DNA from: Candidatus Heimdallarchaeota archaeon
GTDB lineage: Archaea > Asgardarchaeota > Heimdallarchaeia > JABLTI01
Direction of reading: 5' to 3'
NCBI GenBank assembly: GCA_030667035.1
Contig: DAOUWQ010000023.1
Span: 1 to 9,737 of the forward strand
Length of the DNA stretch: 9,737 bases
Positions 1 to 7,107 of this stretch are shown one piece after another. The notes under the pieces are model-generated. The model worked only from the letters and a program-made list of their open reading frames with translations. It made no database searches and was not told where the DNA came from. The first letter of the stretch is position 1; each line of letters starts with the position of its first letter. Both the position numbers and the translations under genes were made by a program.

Positions 1-2
1 AG

Positions 3-374
3 GGAAGAAAATTGGGTGTTGGACTAGGATTAATCTCTCAAAGACCTGGAAGACTCGATAGTGATGTTTTATCACAATGCAACACTCAAATTATTCTGAG
101 AATAGTTAACCCTTATGATCAACAACAAATTTTGCGCTCGAGCGAGAGTTTAAGTGATGATTTACTGAATGATTTACCATCACTCAATGTAGGAGAAGCA
201 GTTGTTGTTGGACCAAGTTTACCTATCCCTGCTCTGGTGAAAATAGCAGAATTTGATGGCAAGCTCGGAGGTAAAGGGGTTCCAATCACAGAATCATGGA
301 AAAGCGCAATGAAAAATCAAAAAAATACCTCGAATAAACCACAAAAATATGATGATGATTTCGAGTTAGATTAA
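3..374 (+). CDS. herA: HerA DNA translocase/helicase, C-terminal fragment (5' end outside window)
   Basis: Last 124 codons of the bipolar hexameric DNA translocase HerA, which with the nuclease NurA resects DNA ends opened by Mre11-Rad50. The reading frame is open back to the window edge, so the TTG at 12 is an internal Leu codon, not a start. Recognition rests on the block encoded at 36-59 (SQRPGRLD), followed by an SQCNTQ motif and a VNP-D motif. This is the conserved C-terminal part of the HerA RecA-like core, with the Arg-containing segment that contacts the neighbouring subunit. A GEAVVVG strand and a short acidic tail (KYDDDFELD) finish the protein. The Walker motifs would lie upstream of the window. 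The mre11 ATG begins 85 bases after the stop on the same strand, with rad50 next, which is the usual archaeal repair operon and supports the call. Confidence 0.9.
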   Translation, partial: GRKLGVGLGLISQRPGRLDSDVLSQCNTQIILRIVNPYDQQQILRSSESLSDDLLNDLPSLNVGEAVVVGPSLPIPALVKIAEFDGKLGGKGVPITESWKSAMKNQKNTSNKPQKYDDDFELD

Positions 375-375
375 T

Positions 376-382
376 AGAGGAG
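376..382 (+). promoter_or_regulatory. Strong Shine-Dalgarno-like AGAGGAG between herA and mre11
   Basis: AGAGGAG lies just after the herA stop and is the best ribosome-binding match in this spacer. It is 78 bases from the mre11 ATG at 460, too far to serve it directly. Five bases downstream is an ATA codon (388-390) in frame with mre11, and the frame is open with no stop from 370 onward. It may therefore mark an unusual or altered mre11 start, or be a remnant. Confidence 0.5.
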
Positions 383-459
383 AACTTATACAAAAACTCC
401 CAATAGATGGCGAAAAGCGTATTAATGTAGGTGAAGGAAGAATTAATTCCAAAAATACT

Positions 460-1881
460 ATGGAAGTAAAATTCTGCCATACTGCAGACTGGCATTTAGA
501 CTACTTCCAATACCAGAAAAAAGAGCGTTGGCAAGATTTCTTTATTGCAGCAAATGATTGTGTGAATCTAATCATAAAAGAAAAACCGTTATTTGTGATA
601 CATTGTGGTGACTTATTTCATAATTTCAAACCCAACCCTGGTGCATTATGTCAAACAGTAAAGATTCTATCGAAACTGAAAAAAGAAAAAATACCATTTT
701 ACGTTATACGTGGAAATCACGATGCATCCAAAGCGCAATCCCAAAGATTTGGAGGAACTATTCTTAATCTCTTAGAAGATTTAGGTTATCTAATATACAT
801 AAAAGATGAAACAATTGTAGTAAATGAGGATATTACAATTACAGGTATTGGTGAATATGGAAAATCAACAGGGCTTATTGTTGAGGAAGTGCTAAGGAAT
901 AATCCACTAAATAAAAACAAATTCAATATATTAGCTCTACACGGTTATGTTCAAGGGCAAGTGAGCGATAATGTATACGATATGACGGGTTATGAATTAG
1001 CTAGTATCGGGTTTAATTACATTGCTCTGGGACATTATCATAAACCATGGAGTGATAAAGAAAATAATCTCTATTGTCCGGGTTCAACAGAACAAACGAG
1101 TTTGAACGATTGGGGGAAGCCTGAACAAGATGGTTACTTCAAAAAATCAGGATATTATAGTATAAACATTAATTTTGAAAATGATGAATGGTTATCAAAA
1201 GTTGAGCGAAAAGAATTTGCAGTGAGACCTAAAGGACGCTTCAAATTAGAATTTCAAGATAATACACCAATTGATGAAATTCATTCAAAAGCAGATGCTT
1301 TCATGAAAAAATATGATAAAAAAGGAGCAATTATTCGATATGATTTTTCCGGAAGAATCGCATTGGGTAAAAAAAATCTAATTAATCTGACAGATTTACC
1401 TTCAAATAAAAAATCAGAAGCACTATATACAATAATTACTCAGAATTTCTCCCATAAAGAATTACCCTCTGCAGAACATGGCTTAACATCTGATGGGGCA
1501 TTAACCGAAATCCTTGAAACTTCATATCGTTTTAAAAAGAAATCAGTAAATAATTGGATAGAACTAGCAAATGAAACAGTAAAAATCTTAGGACAAAAAT
1601 CAATTTCTTCCGAAAAAGCAGATGAGGTCCAGTTAATTTATGATTTAATTGGAGAAGTCTCTTCTAAAATAACCGTTAATGAAATTAAACAAAAAGAAAC
1701 CCCTAAGTCCGAAAAAACAAAGAGTAGCAAAAAAGCTAATCTAAAACAAACTAAAGAAATTCATGAAGATCAGACTAAAAAGGAACGAGTTGAAAATAAG
1801 GAATCTAAAACAGAATTGTCAACTAAAAAGAGCACAAAACAATCTGGATTATCTCAATTTATATCAGAGGGGGAGAAATAA
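460..1881 (+). CDS. mre11: Mre11 double-strand-break repair nuclease
   Basis: Manganese-dependent 3'-5' exonuclease/endonuclease subunit of the Mre11-Rad50 complex, acting on DNA ends. The calcineurin-like phosphoesterase motifs are all present: DWH (D10, H12), GDLFH (D51, H54), GNHD (85-88), LHG (H161) and GHYH (191-194). The catalytic set therefore looks complete. After the nuclease and capping region the protein ends in a Lys/Glu/Ser-rich, probably disordered tail (about 410-458). The last residues include Q461-S-G-L464-S-Q-F467-I468, a PIP-box-like PCNA-binding motif. Its 473 residues lie near the usual archaeal length range once the tail is counted. ATG 460 is the first canonical start in frame and gives the normal Mre11 N-terminus (HTADWHL), but it lacks a nearby Shine-Dalgarno. 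The frame is open upstream to 370, and an ATA start at 388 behind AGAGGAG would add 24 residues. It overlaps rad50 by one base. Confidence 0.96.
   Translation: MEVKFCHTADWHLDYFQYQKKERWQDFFIAANDCVNLIIKEKPLFVIHCGDLFHNFKPNPGALCQTVKILSKLKKEKIPFYVIRGNHDASKAQSQRFGGTILNLLEDLGYLIYIKDETIVVNEDITITGIGEYGKSTGLIVEEVLRNNPLNKNKFNILALHGYVQGQVSDNVYDMTGYELASIGFNYIALGHYHKPWSDKENNLYCPGSTEQTSLNDWGKPEQDGYFKKSGYYSININFENDEWLSKVERKEFAVRPKGRFKLEFQDNTPIDEIHSKADAFMKKYDKKGAIIRYDFSGRIALGKKNLINLTDLPSNKKSEALYTIITQNFSHKELPSAEHGLTSDGALTEILETSYRFKKKSVNNWIELANETVKILGQKSISSEKADEVQLIYDLIGEVSSKITVNEIKQKETPKSEKTKSSKKANLKQTKEIHEDQTKKERVENKESKTELSTKKSTKQSGLSQFISEGEK
1866..1875 (+). promoter_or_regulatory. rad50 ribosome-binding site inside the end of mre11
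   Basis: AGAGGGGGAG ends five bases before the rad50 ATG and is encoded within the last codons of mre11 (Ser-Glu-Gly-Glu). With the TAATG stop/start overlap this indicates translational coupling, expected for two subunits of one complex. Confidence 0.75.
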
Positions 1882-4757
1882 TGAAAAAATTCCAAATCAC
1901 AAAGATAAATCTTGAAAACATCAAAACCTATATTTCAGAAGAAATTAATTTCTCTCTAGGTAATAATGTTCTACTAGGGGAAAATGGTGCAGGAAAAAGC
2001 ACTATTCTTGAGAGCATTTTTCTATCCATTTTTGGCGAAACCGTTCCTGGTCGACGGTTGGTTGACATGATTCGATATGGGGAGAGACAAGGAAGAATAA
2101 TTACCAGATTTTCAGTCAATGGTGAGGATTATCGTTTAATAGATGAAATTACAAGAAAGGACATAGATAGAGCAACTCAATCACAAATACTTTGGAACGA
2201 AACAATTAATGAAAGAATTGCAGATGGAAGAAATGCAGTAAGATCTAAAATTGAAGAAATACTTGGTATTGATGCTACAACATTCATAAGTGCCGTATAT
2301 GCTTCACAAGGAGAAATTGGTAAAATAGTAACATCAAAGGAATCAGAACGAAAGAAACTCTTTGATCGACTTTTTCAAATTGATCGATATGAAAAGGCAT
2401 GGCAAAATCTTTCAAAAGTAGATAAAATTATCAATACACAAATTACTATTCTGAAAGGGCGATCCGAGGACTTACGAGAAGACGTAAAATCTCTACCCTC
2501 AATTGAAAATCAAATAAACGAGAAGAAAAAGCAGTTGAAGAGCGAAAAATCTCAACTAATAGATTTGAATAAAGCTTACAAAGATTTGGATCAACGGTAT
2601 AAGAAAATTGGTAGTGCTCTAGAAGAATATAGAAAATTAGAAGGGATAAAAGGATCAATTGAAGAGGAAATTCATTCGTTAGATATAGAAATCAAGTCAA
2701 GCATTAAACAGTTGAGCACAATAACGAATACTGAGTTACTCGAGATAACATTATCTGCATTTAATAAATTCTTGAAATCAAATGAAACTAGTTTGGATAA
2801 CACTAAGTTATCTTTAGAGAAAACACGAAAGGAAGAGACAGAGCTTTCTATTAATCTCGAGGCAATAAAGAATCTTGAAAGAAATTTAGCAACACTTCTC
2901 CGTTCAACAAATGAGAAGCAACAGCAATTGAATACAGACGTTAAAGAAATTTCAAACGAAATATCTGAATTAGGATTAAATGTTACTAAATGGCTAGAAA
3001 AAATACCTGATATTATTGAGGATAATAAAAAGGAACTACAAAATCATAAGAAAGAAATGAAGAAAATAGATGATTTGCTAAAGAAAATTTCTGTGAAAGA
3101 AACAGAATTGAAAGCACTTGAGGAATCATCAAGTAGAAATCAATCAAGAATTGTTAAAAATCGTCTCTTTCTATCGAAAGAAGCAGGAGATGATTGGAAA
3201 AACATTATTAAAGAATATTCAAAGATTAATTTTAACGAGCAATTAAAAACATTACAAAAAGAGATTACAGAATTAAATGAAAGTGCTTCACAACAAAAAA
3301 ATGAGAAATCTTTACTCGAGATGAATATTAATAGATTAAAAGAAGATCTCGATCATTTAAACAAATTGCAAGGTGAAGAAACTTGTCCAACTTGCAAGCA
3401 GAACCTATCTACTGAAACACTTGCTAAACTTTGCTCAGGACTAACAGAAGAAAAAACTCAGTTATGCAACAAAAAGAAAAAAGTAAAACAAAAATTATTG
3501 GAATTTACCAATTCACTTACCAATTCAAAGAAAAAAGAAATAGATTTGAGAGAGAAACATAGAATATATGGGACAACCTCACAAACTTTTGAGGATCTTC
3601 TTGATTTAGAAATAGAAAAAGATGAATTAGCACTAAAATACGACAAGATGGAAACCAGTATAAAAGCAATCAAAGAGAAATTTTCACAAGAAAAAGCAAA
3701 TGAATTGGAAGAAAAAATAAGTAATTTAGAAGAAAAAAGTAGTTATATTAATTCTACTAAGAGATCTATTCCAAGATTTATTAAAACTTCAGATCAAATC
3801 AAAAAAGAGCTAAAAGACGCAAAGGAATTGAAAGTAAAAATATCTCTATTAAAAAAGAAATATACTATTACTATTCTAGATGAGAAAACGTCAGAAATTT
3901 CTCAATTTAGTCATTTAGAAGATCAATTAATTGAAATAATTGCTATCACCAAAGATCTGATTAAAAAAATCAAATCACAACACGAAGATGAAGTAAAATT
4001 AAAAGAAACGATTTTGAAATTGAAAACAATTGAATCTCTTGAAGGGTTCAAAGATAGGGAGAAAATTGAGGAAAGTTGGAAAAAATTGAGTGATAAAATT
4101 GCTTCTTATAAAACATCGATTTTAGCGTTGAAAGATGAAATAATTCCTCCATTAGAAGAACAGAAAAAAACCTTACAAGAGAAAATGAATCAGTTAACTG
4201 AGCTAGATGCAAAATCCAATCAAGAAAATAAGAAGAAGAAAATAGTATCGATTTTAAGGAGCTTAATGCGAGAATTACCAAATAGACTGCTGCCAAATTA
4301 TATTGAAAGAATAAGTAATACGGCAACCGATATTCTGCAATCAATCGCTCCTGAAAGTGATATCCAGAGTATAATCGTAAACGATGATTATTCACTAAAT
4401 ATTATTCGATTGGGAAACATTGAGGATATTTCAGTTTTAAGTGGAGGAGAAACTATAATCATCGCTTTAGCACTAAGATTAGCTTTTGCTAAGGAATTCT
4501 CCTCACTTGATACACTTATTCTTGATGAACCAACCATTTTCCTTGATGAACGTAGACGAGGAGAACTAGTTTCTGTTCTAGAAAAGAATAGATTAGTCAG
4601 TCAAATGTTTGTTGTAACACATGATCCCGATTTCGAAAGAATCGCTGATAAAACTCATTTGGTAAATAAAATAAGAGGAGAAACTTCAATTAACACAATT
4701 GAAGTACAAGAACCGGAAGAAAAGGAAAGCGAATTGGTTGAGTTTGAGTTAGCATAA
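1881..4757 (+). CDS. rad50: Rad50 SMC-like ATPase with zinc hook
   Basis: ATPase and tethering subunit of the Mre11-Rad50 complex; ATP-driven dimerisation of its head controls Mre11 access to DNA ends. The N-terminal half of the head has Walker A GENGAGKST (33-41) and a Q-loop glutamine Q143 (SQGEI). A long Lys/Glu-rich coiled coil follows, broken near its centre by the zinc hook C502-P-T-C505, which joins two Rad50 molecules. The C-terminal half-head carries signature LSGGE (853-857), Walker B LILDEP with D882 and catalytic E883, and the H-loop VTHD, so all ATPase elements look intact. At 958 residues it is somewhat longer than the roughly 880-residue thermophilic archaeal proteins I recall; the extra length is probably in the coiled coil. 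The start is fixed by the one-base overlap with mre11 and a good ribosome-binding site. Its stop lies one base from the stop of the convergent gene. Confidence 0.97.
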   Translation: MKKFQITKINLENIKTYISEEINFSLGNNVLLGENGAGKSTILESIFLSIFGETVPGRRLVDMIRYGERQGRIITRFSVNGEDYRLIDEITRKDIDRATQSQILWNETINERIADGRNAVRSKIEEILGIDATTFISAVYASQGEIGKIVTSKESERKKLFDRLFQIDRYEKAWQNLSKVDKIINTQITILKGRSEDLREDVKSLPSIENQINEKKKQLKSEKSQLIDLNKAYKDLDQRYKKIGSALEEYRKLEGIKGSIEEEIHSLDIEIKSSIKQLSTITNTELLEITLSAFNKFLKSNETSLDNTKLSLEKTRKEETELSINLEAIKNLERNLATLLRSTNEKQQQLNTDVKEISNEISELGLNVTKWLEKIPDIIEDNKKELQNHKKEMKKIDDLLKKISVKETELKALEESSSRNQSRIVKNRLFLSKEAGDDWKNIIKEYSKINFNEQLKTLQKEITELNESASQQKNEKSLLEMNINRLKEDLDHLNKLQGEETCPTCKQNLSTETLAKLCSGLTEEKTQLCNKKKKVKQKLLEFTNSLTNSKKKEIDLREKHRIYGTTSQTFEDLLDLEIEKDELALKYDKMETSIKAIKEKFSQEKANELEEKISNLEEKSSYINSTKRSIPRFIKTSDQIKKELKDAKELKVKISLLKKKYTITILDEKTSEISQFSHLEDQLIEIIAITKDLIKKIKSQHEDEVKLKETILKLKTIESLEGFKDREKIEESWKKLSDKIASYKTSILALKDEIIPPLEEQKKTLQEKMNQLTELDAKSNQENKKKKIVSILRSLMRELPNRLLPNYIERISNTATDILQSIAPESDIQSIIVNDDYSLNIIRLGNIEDISVLSGGETIIIALALRLAFAKEFSSLDTLILDEPTIFLDERRRGELVSVLEKNRLVSQMFVVTHDPDFERIADKTHLVNKIRGETSINTIEVQEPEEKESELVEFELA

Positions 4758-4758
4758 A

Positions 4759-5373
4759 CTAGAGAGAATCAATCATCTTTAATGCAGACATCAAATCATC
4801 CTTATCTTTGTCAGTCTCTTTCTTCTCTTTTTCTTCTAACTTTTCGGCAACAGAACTCTCTGAAAGCGATGACTCTGAACTCTTAGGTTGAGGACTTGTT
4901 ATTTCCTCTTTTGCAGGCTTCTCTTCTACAGTGGCTTTGAAAGTAGGAGGACTTGGTACAGCAGGAATTTTTGTAAAATCGGGGGCTTCAACAGGAGCAA
5001 TAACAGATGGTTGAGGTGAGCTAGGTTCTGGAGTAGATACTACTGGTTGAAGTGGTTGTTCTTTAGGCGTTTCAATTTGAGTTACTGGAGGAGGGGTTGG
5101 TGTTTGAGGGATGGGACTGCTTGTTGGAGTTGTAATATGAGATAGTGCTGAAACTTTCTCCTTGTCTTCAGAATCTTCTACTGTCTTAACCAATCCTTTA
5201 CTTGAAACATCTGCTAATGCTTCTAATCTATTGATTTTATCTTCCAATTTATGTAAACGTGAATCTGTAACTTGAATATATTCTGCTACTTCTCTCTCGA
5301 GTCCCTCAAGAGCTTTAATTATTGCAGATGTGATATTTTCAAGTTGTTTGTAAATCCTTTCTTCTGCGCTCAT
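4759..5373 (-). CDS. Unrecognised coiled-coil / proline-rich protein, 204 aa
   Basis: I do not recognise the family. Residues about 5-54 form a probable amphipathic coiled coil (hydrophobic heptad spacing through LEGLEREVAEYI and LHKLEDKINRLEAL). Residues about 82-165 are a Pro/Thr/Ser-rich, surely disordered linker with repeated TP, SP and PP pairs. Residues 166-192 are a charged Ser/Glu/Lys stretch. The last 13 residues (DDLMSALKMIDSL) look like an isolated amphipathic helix, perhaps a binding motif. There is no signal peptide, membrane span or catalytic motif. This architecture suggests an oligomeric adaptor with a flexible arm carrying a short C-terminal docking helix; that is inference. 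The ATG at 5373 is preceded by GGTGG (5384-5388) at a workable spacing. The gene converges on rad50 with one base between stops, so shared function with the repair operon is not implied. Coding status is supported by length, the ribosome-binding site and the ordered architecture. Confidence 0.75.
   Translation of the reverse strand: MSAEERIYKQLENITSAIIKALEGLEREVAEYIQVTDSRLHKLEDKINRLEALADVSSKGLVKTVEDSEDKEKVSALSHITTPTSSPIPQTPTPPPVTQIETPKEQPLQPVVSTPEPSSPQPSVIAPVEAPDFTKIPAVPSPPTFKATVEEKPAKEEITSPQPKSSESSLSESSVAEKLEEKEKKETDKDKDDLMSALKMIDSL
4815..4837 (+). terminator. Possible pyrimidine-tract terminator for the herA-mre11-rad50 transcript
   Basis: An uninterrupted 23-base run of T and C, including a T5, begins 58 bases after the rad50 stop. 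Archaeal RNA polymerase terminates at T-rich tracts, and no other space exists because the convergent gene starts one base away. The tract is the complement of Lys/Glu codons of that gene, so it may be coincidental. No hairpin was seen in front of it. Confidence 0.35.
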
Positions 5374-5412
5374 AGGCTATAATCCACCAAATAGTACTAA
5401 ACGTCACAAGTG

Positions 5413-5420
5413 TAATATAA
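5413..5420 (-). promoter_or_regulatory. Candidate TATA box for the 204-aa gene
   Basis: Minus-strand TTATATTA lies 40-47 bases before the ATG at 5373. Initiation about 25 bases downstream would give a short leader of roughly 18 bases that still includes GGTGG at 5384-5388. The upstream BRE is not purine-rich, so the match is only fair. Confidence 0.35.
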
Positions 5421-5513
5421 CTAGCATTTATGTTTTCACTCGGATATTAATAAACTACTTTTTTATTACTTAAGCATTTGTTAACATAACCATATTTTAA
5501 ATTGTGCTTATCT

Positions 5514-5528
5514 GCAAAAGAAAATAGT
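5514..5528 (-). terminator. Possible T-rich terminator after the deaminase gene
   Basis: On the minus strand, CTATTTTCTTTTGC begins about 12 bases after the deaminase stop. Such T-rich tracts can terminate archaeal transcription. There is no clear hairpin, so the deaminase and the 204-aa gene could also be partly cotranscribed across the 166-base gap. Confidence 0.3.
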
Positions 5529-5539
5529 TTATTCCCTAT

Positions 5540-6910
5540 TTATTTGAGGAATTTCAATTTCTCACTGAATTGGTCAAGTTTCGAGTTATCGATTAGTTGT
5601 ACTATTGTTTCCCGTGCTTCATTCAAAACTTCTTGAACATCTATAGTTAGAATTTCCCTATTTTTCATTACAAATTGACCATTCACAATTGTTGATGCAA
5701 CGTTATAGTCACTTGCTGAATAAGCAATAAGCGAATATGGATTGTGAGGTGGCCAAATGTTAGGCGTTTTTATATCAATAATTGCTAAATCTGCTTTCTT
5801 ATTTATCTCGAGAGACCCTATATCTTGTGCTAAGCCTAATGCCGTAGCACCATTTATAGTAGCCATTTTCAAAGCTTCAGAAGCGGGTAGAAGCTCAGGA
5901 TTAGTATTTACTCCTTTGTGAATTAAACTTGCTAACCTTAATTCTTGTATCATACTCAGGTTGTTATTACTTGAAGCACCGTCTGTTCCAAGAGCTATAG
6001 TTATTTTGTTTTTCTTATAAGCGTTATAATCAAGAATTCCAGATCCTAACTTTAAATTGCTTGTAGGATTATGCGCTACTTTAACATTGTTTTTCGCTAA
6101 TAGTTGATAATCCTTCTTTTCTAACCAGATGCCATGTGCTACTACTAACTGATTACAAAGAAAATCTAAATCACTAAGGAATTTCGTAGGAGTAACGTTG
6201 TGCTTTGATTTTATTTCGTCAAATTCACTTTTGGTTTCTGCAAGATGGATTTGGAGTGGTAGCTGGTGCTCATCAGAGAGATTTTTGGCTGCAAGTAGTA
6301 TTTCCTTGGAACAAGTATTAGGGGCATGTGGTGAGATAATTGGTGTGCATAATTTTGCTTTTTTACCTATTAGACTAATTAACTTCTTCGTTTCAGTAAT
6401 TTCTTGTAATCTTTTTTCCTCATCACCAAAATCAAGCATACCGTGCCCTAAAACACCTCGAAAACCAATTTCTTCCAAAGCATCCAAAGTTTTGGGTTCA
6501 TTAAAATACATATCACAAGCTGATGTTGTACCACCTTGAATCATTTCAATGGCAGCTAGTTGAGTACCAATATAACAATCATTTTCTTGGAGATTAGCTT
6601 CAATCGGCCAAATATAGTTGTTTAACCATTTCTTCAAAGGTAAATCATCTGCAATGCCTCTAAAAAGAGTCATAGCAAAATGACCATGCGAATTAACGAA
6701 ACCTGGAATAATGATGTTGTTTTGTGCATCGATTTCTTCTTTGTAATCAATTTTATTACCATATGTTGTATGAAATTTCTCCATAGATCCAAGATCAACA
6801 ATTTTAGAGTTTTTAATTAGGATGAATCCTTTATTATAGTAATCCATGTTAGCATTCATTGTTACAACTTGGGCATTTTTGATTAAAATATCGAAATCAG
6901 ATGTAGTCAT
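5540..6910 (-). CDS. mtaD: MtaD/DadD-type adenosine-nucleoside deaminase (MTA / SAH / 5'-deoxyadenosine), amidohydrolase superfamily
   Basis: Zinc-dependent cytosolic deaminase expected to convert S-adenosylhomocysteine, methylthioadenosine or 5'-deoxyadenosine to the inosine forms, recycling by-products of SAM use. With the start chosen here (456 residues) the metal-ligand and catalytic pattern is complete: H75-G-H77, H195 (SPHAPN), H222 with E225 (HLAET), H259 (AHG), HNPTSNLKLGSG from 280, and D310 in LGTDGASSNNN. The RGIADDLPL and IWPIEA segments are typical of the MtaD/SAH deaminase group rather than chlorohydrolases, but the exact substrate cannot be read from sequence. The frame extends to a TTG at 6931. 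The ATG at 6910 is preferred because GGTG (6918-6921) lies seven bases before it and the protein then begins as its relatives do. A few residues longer than the roughly 400-440 usual in the family. Neighbours give no pathway clue. Confidence 0.9.
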   Translation of the reverse strand: MTTSDFDILIKNAQVVTMNANMDYYNKGFILIKNSKIVDLGSMEKFHTTYGNKIDYKEEIDAQNNIIIPGFVNSHGHFAMTLFRGIADDLPLKKWLNNYIWPIEANLQENDCYIGTQLAAIEMIQGGTTSACDMYFNEPKTLDALEEIGFRGVLGHGMLDFGDEEKRLQEITETKKLISLIGKKAKLCTPIISPHAPNTCSKEILLAAKNLSDEHQLPLQIHLAETKSEFDEIKSKHNVTPTKFLSDLDFLCNQLVVAHGIWLEKKDYQLLAKNNVKVAHNPTSNLKLGSGILDYNAYKKNKITIALGTDGASSNNNLSMIQELRLASLIHKGVNTNPELLPASEALKMATINGATALGLAQDIGSLEINKKADLAIIDIKTPNIWPPHNPYSLIAYSASDYNVASTIVNGQFVMKNREILTIDVQEVLNEARETIVQLIDNSKLDQFSEKLKFLK

Positions 6911-6945
6911 GTAAAAACACCATGTGTTCAATAATACTGTATTCT

Positions 6946-6954
6946 AAATAAATT
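6946..6954 (-). promoter_or_regulatory. Candidate TATA box for the deaminase gene
   Basis: Minus-strand AATTTATTT lies 36-44 bases before the ATG at 6910, leaving a leader of about 13 bases that includes the GGTG site. The whole divergent region is AT-rich and another T/A run at about 6965-6980 could serve instead, so placement is tentative. Confidence 0.3.
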
Positions 6955-7042
6955 ATTATGCTTTTATTAAAAATAAATCTATTCGGAAGGTTTTCTTGAA
7001 TCTAAATATGGAATTTTACTTTTGAAGGATAGATATGAAGAA

Positions 7043-7050
7043 AAATATAA
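7043..7050 (+). promoter_or_regulatory. Candidate TATA box for the ABC ATPase gene
   Basis: AAATATAA preceded by a purine-rich GAAGAA (BRE-like) lies 58-65 bases before the GTG start. Initiation would fall near 7070-7076, leaving a leader of about 35 bases that contains the GGTGGA site. Confidence 0.4.
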
Positions 7051-7093
7051 GAGTAAAGCTACAAATCATTAATTAGAAATAAGTTCAACATCT

Positions 7094-7099
7094 GGTGGA
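7094..7099 (+). promoter_or_regulatory. Ribosome-binding site supporting the GTG start at 7108
   Basis: GGTGGA, complementary to the 16S tail and like the GGTGG before the 204-aa gene, lies eight bases before GTG 7108. No comparable site precedes the next candidate, ATG 7141, so it decides the start. Confidence 0.55.
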
Positions 7100-7107
7100 T
7101 AAAAAAA

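Noticed and set aside
12..374. Complete 120-aa gene starting at TTG 12
   Set aside because: The frame is open to the window edge and the sequence is the conserved C-terminal part of HerA, so TTG is an internal Leu codon of a truncated gene.
407..430. Short open frame (ATG GCG AAA...) in the herA-mre11 spacer as a leader peptide
   Set aside because: Seven codons, no ribosome site at correct spacing, no regulatory structure around it.
4048..4395. Minus-strand 115-aa open frame within rad50
   Set aside because: It lies antisense to conserved Rad50 coding sequence, has no recognisable motif, and reflects AT-rich Lys/Glu codons read backwards.
5471..5510. Inverted repeat TAAGCA/TGCTTA upstream of the 204-aa gene
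   Set aside because: Only six pairs around a 28-base AT-rich loop with no extension; expected by chance in such sequence.
5374..5539. Possible small RNA or tRNA in the 166-base gap
   Set aside because: No cloverleaf, C/D-box pair or stable hairpin was seen; the content is AT-rich promoter and terminator-like sequence.
6198..6539. Plus-strand 113-aa open frame across the deaminase
   Set aside because: It is antisense to the catalytic core of the deaminase, has no ribosome site, and its Ser/Ile/Phe-rich product looks like a shadow.
6911..6931. TTG start at 6931 for the deaminase, adding seven residues
   Set aside because: ATG 6910 has GGTG at a seven-base spacing and gives the N-terminus expected for the family; the extra residues (MNTWCFY) look unrelated.
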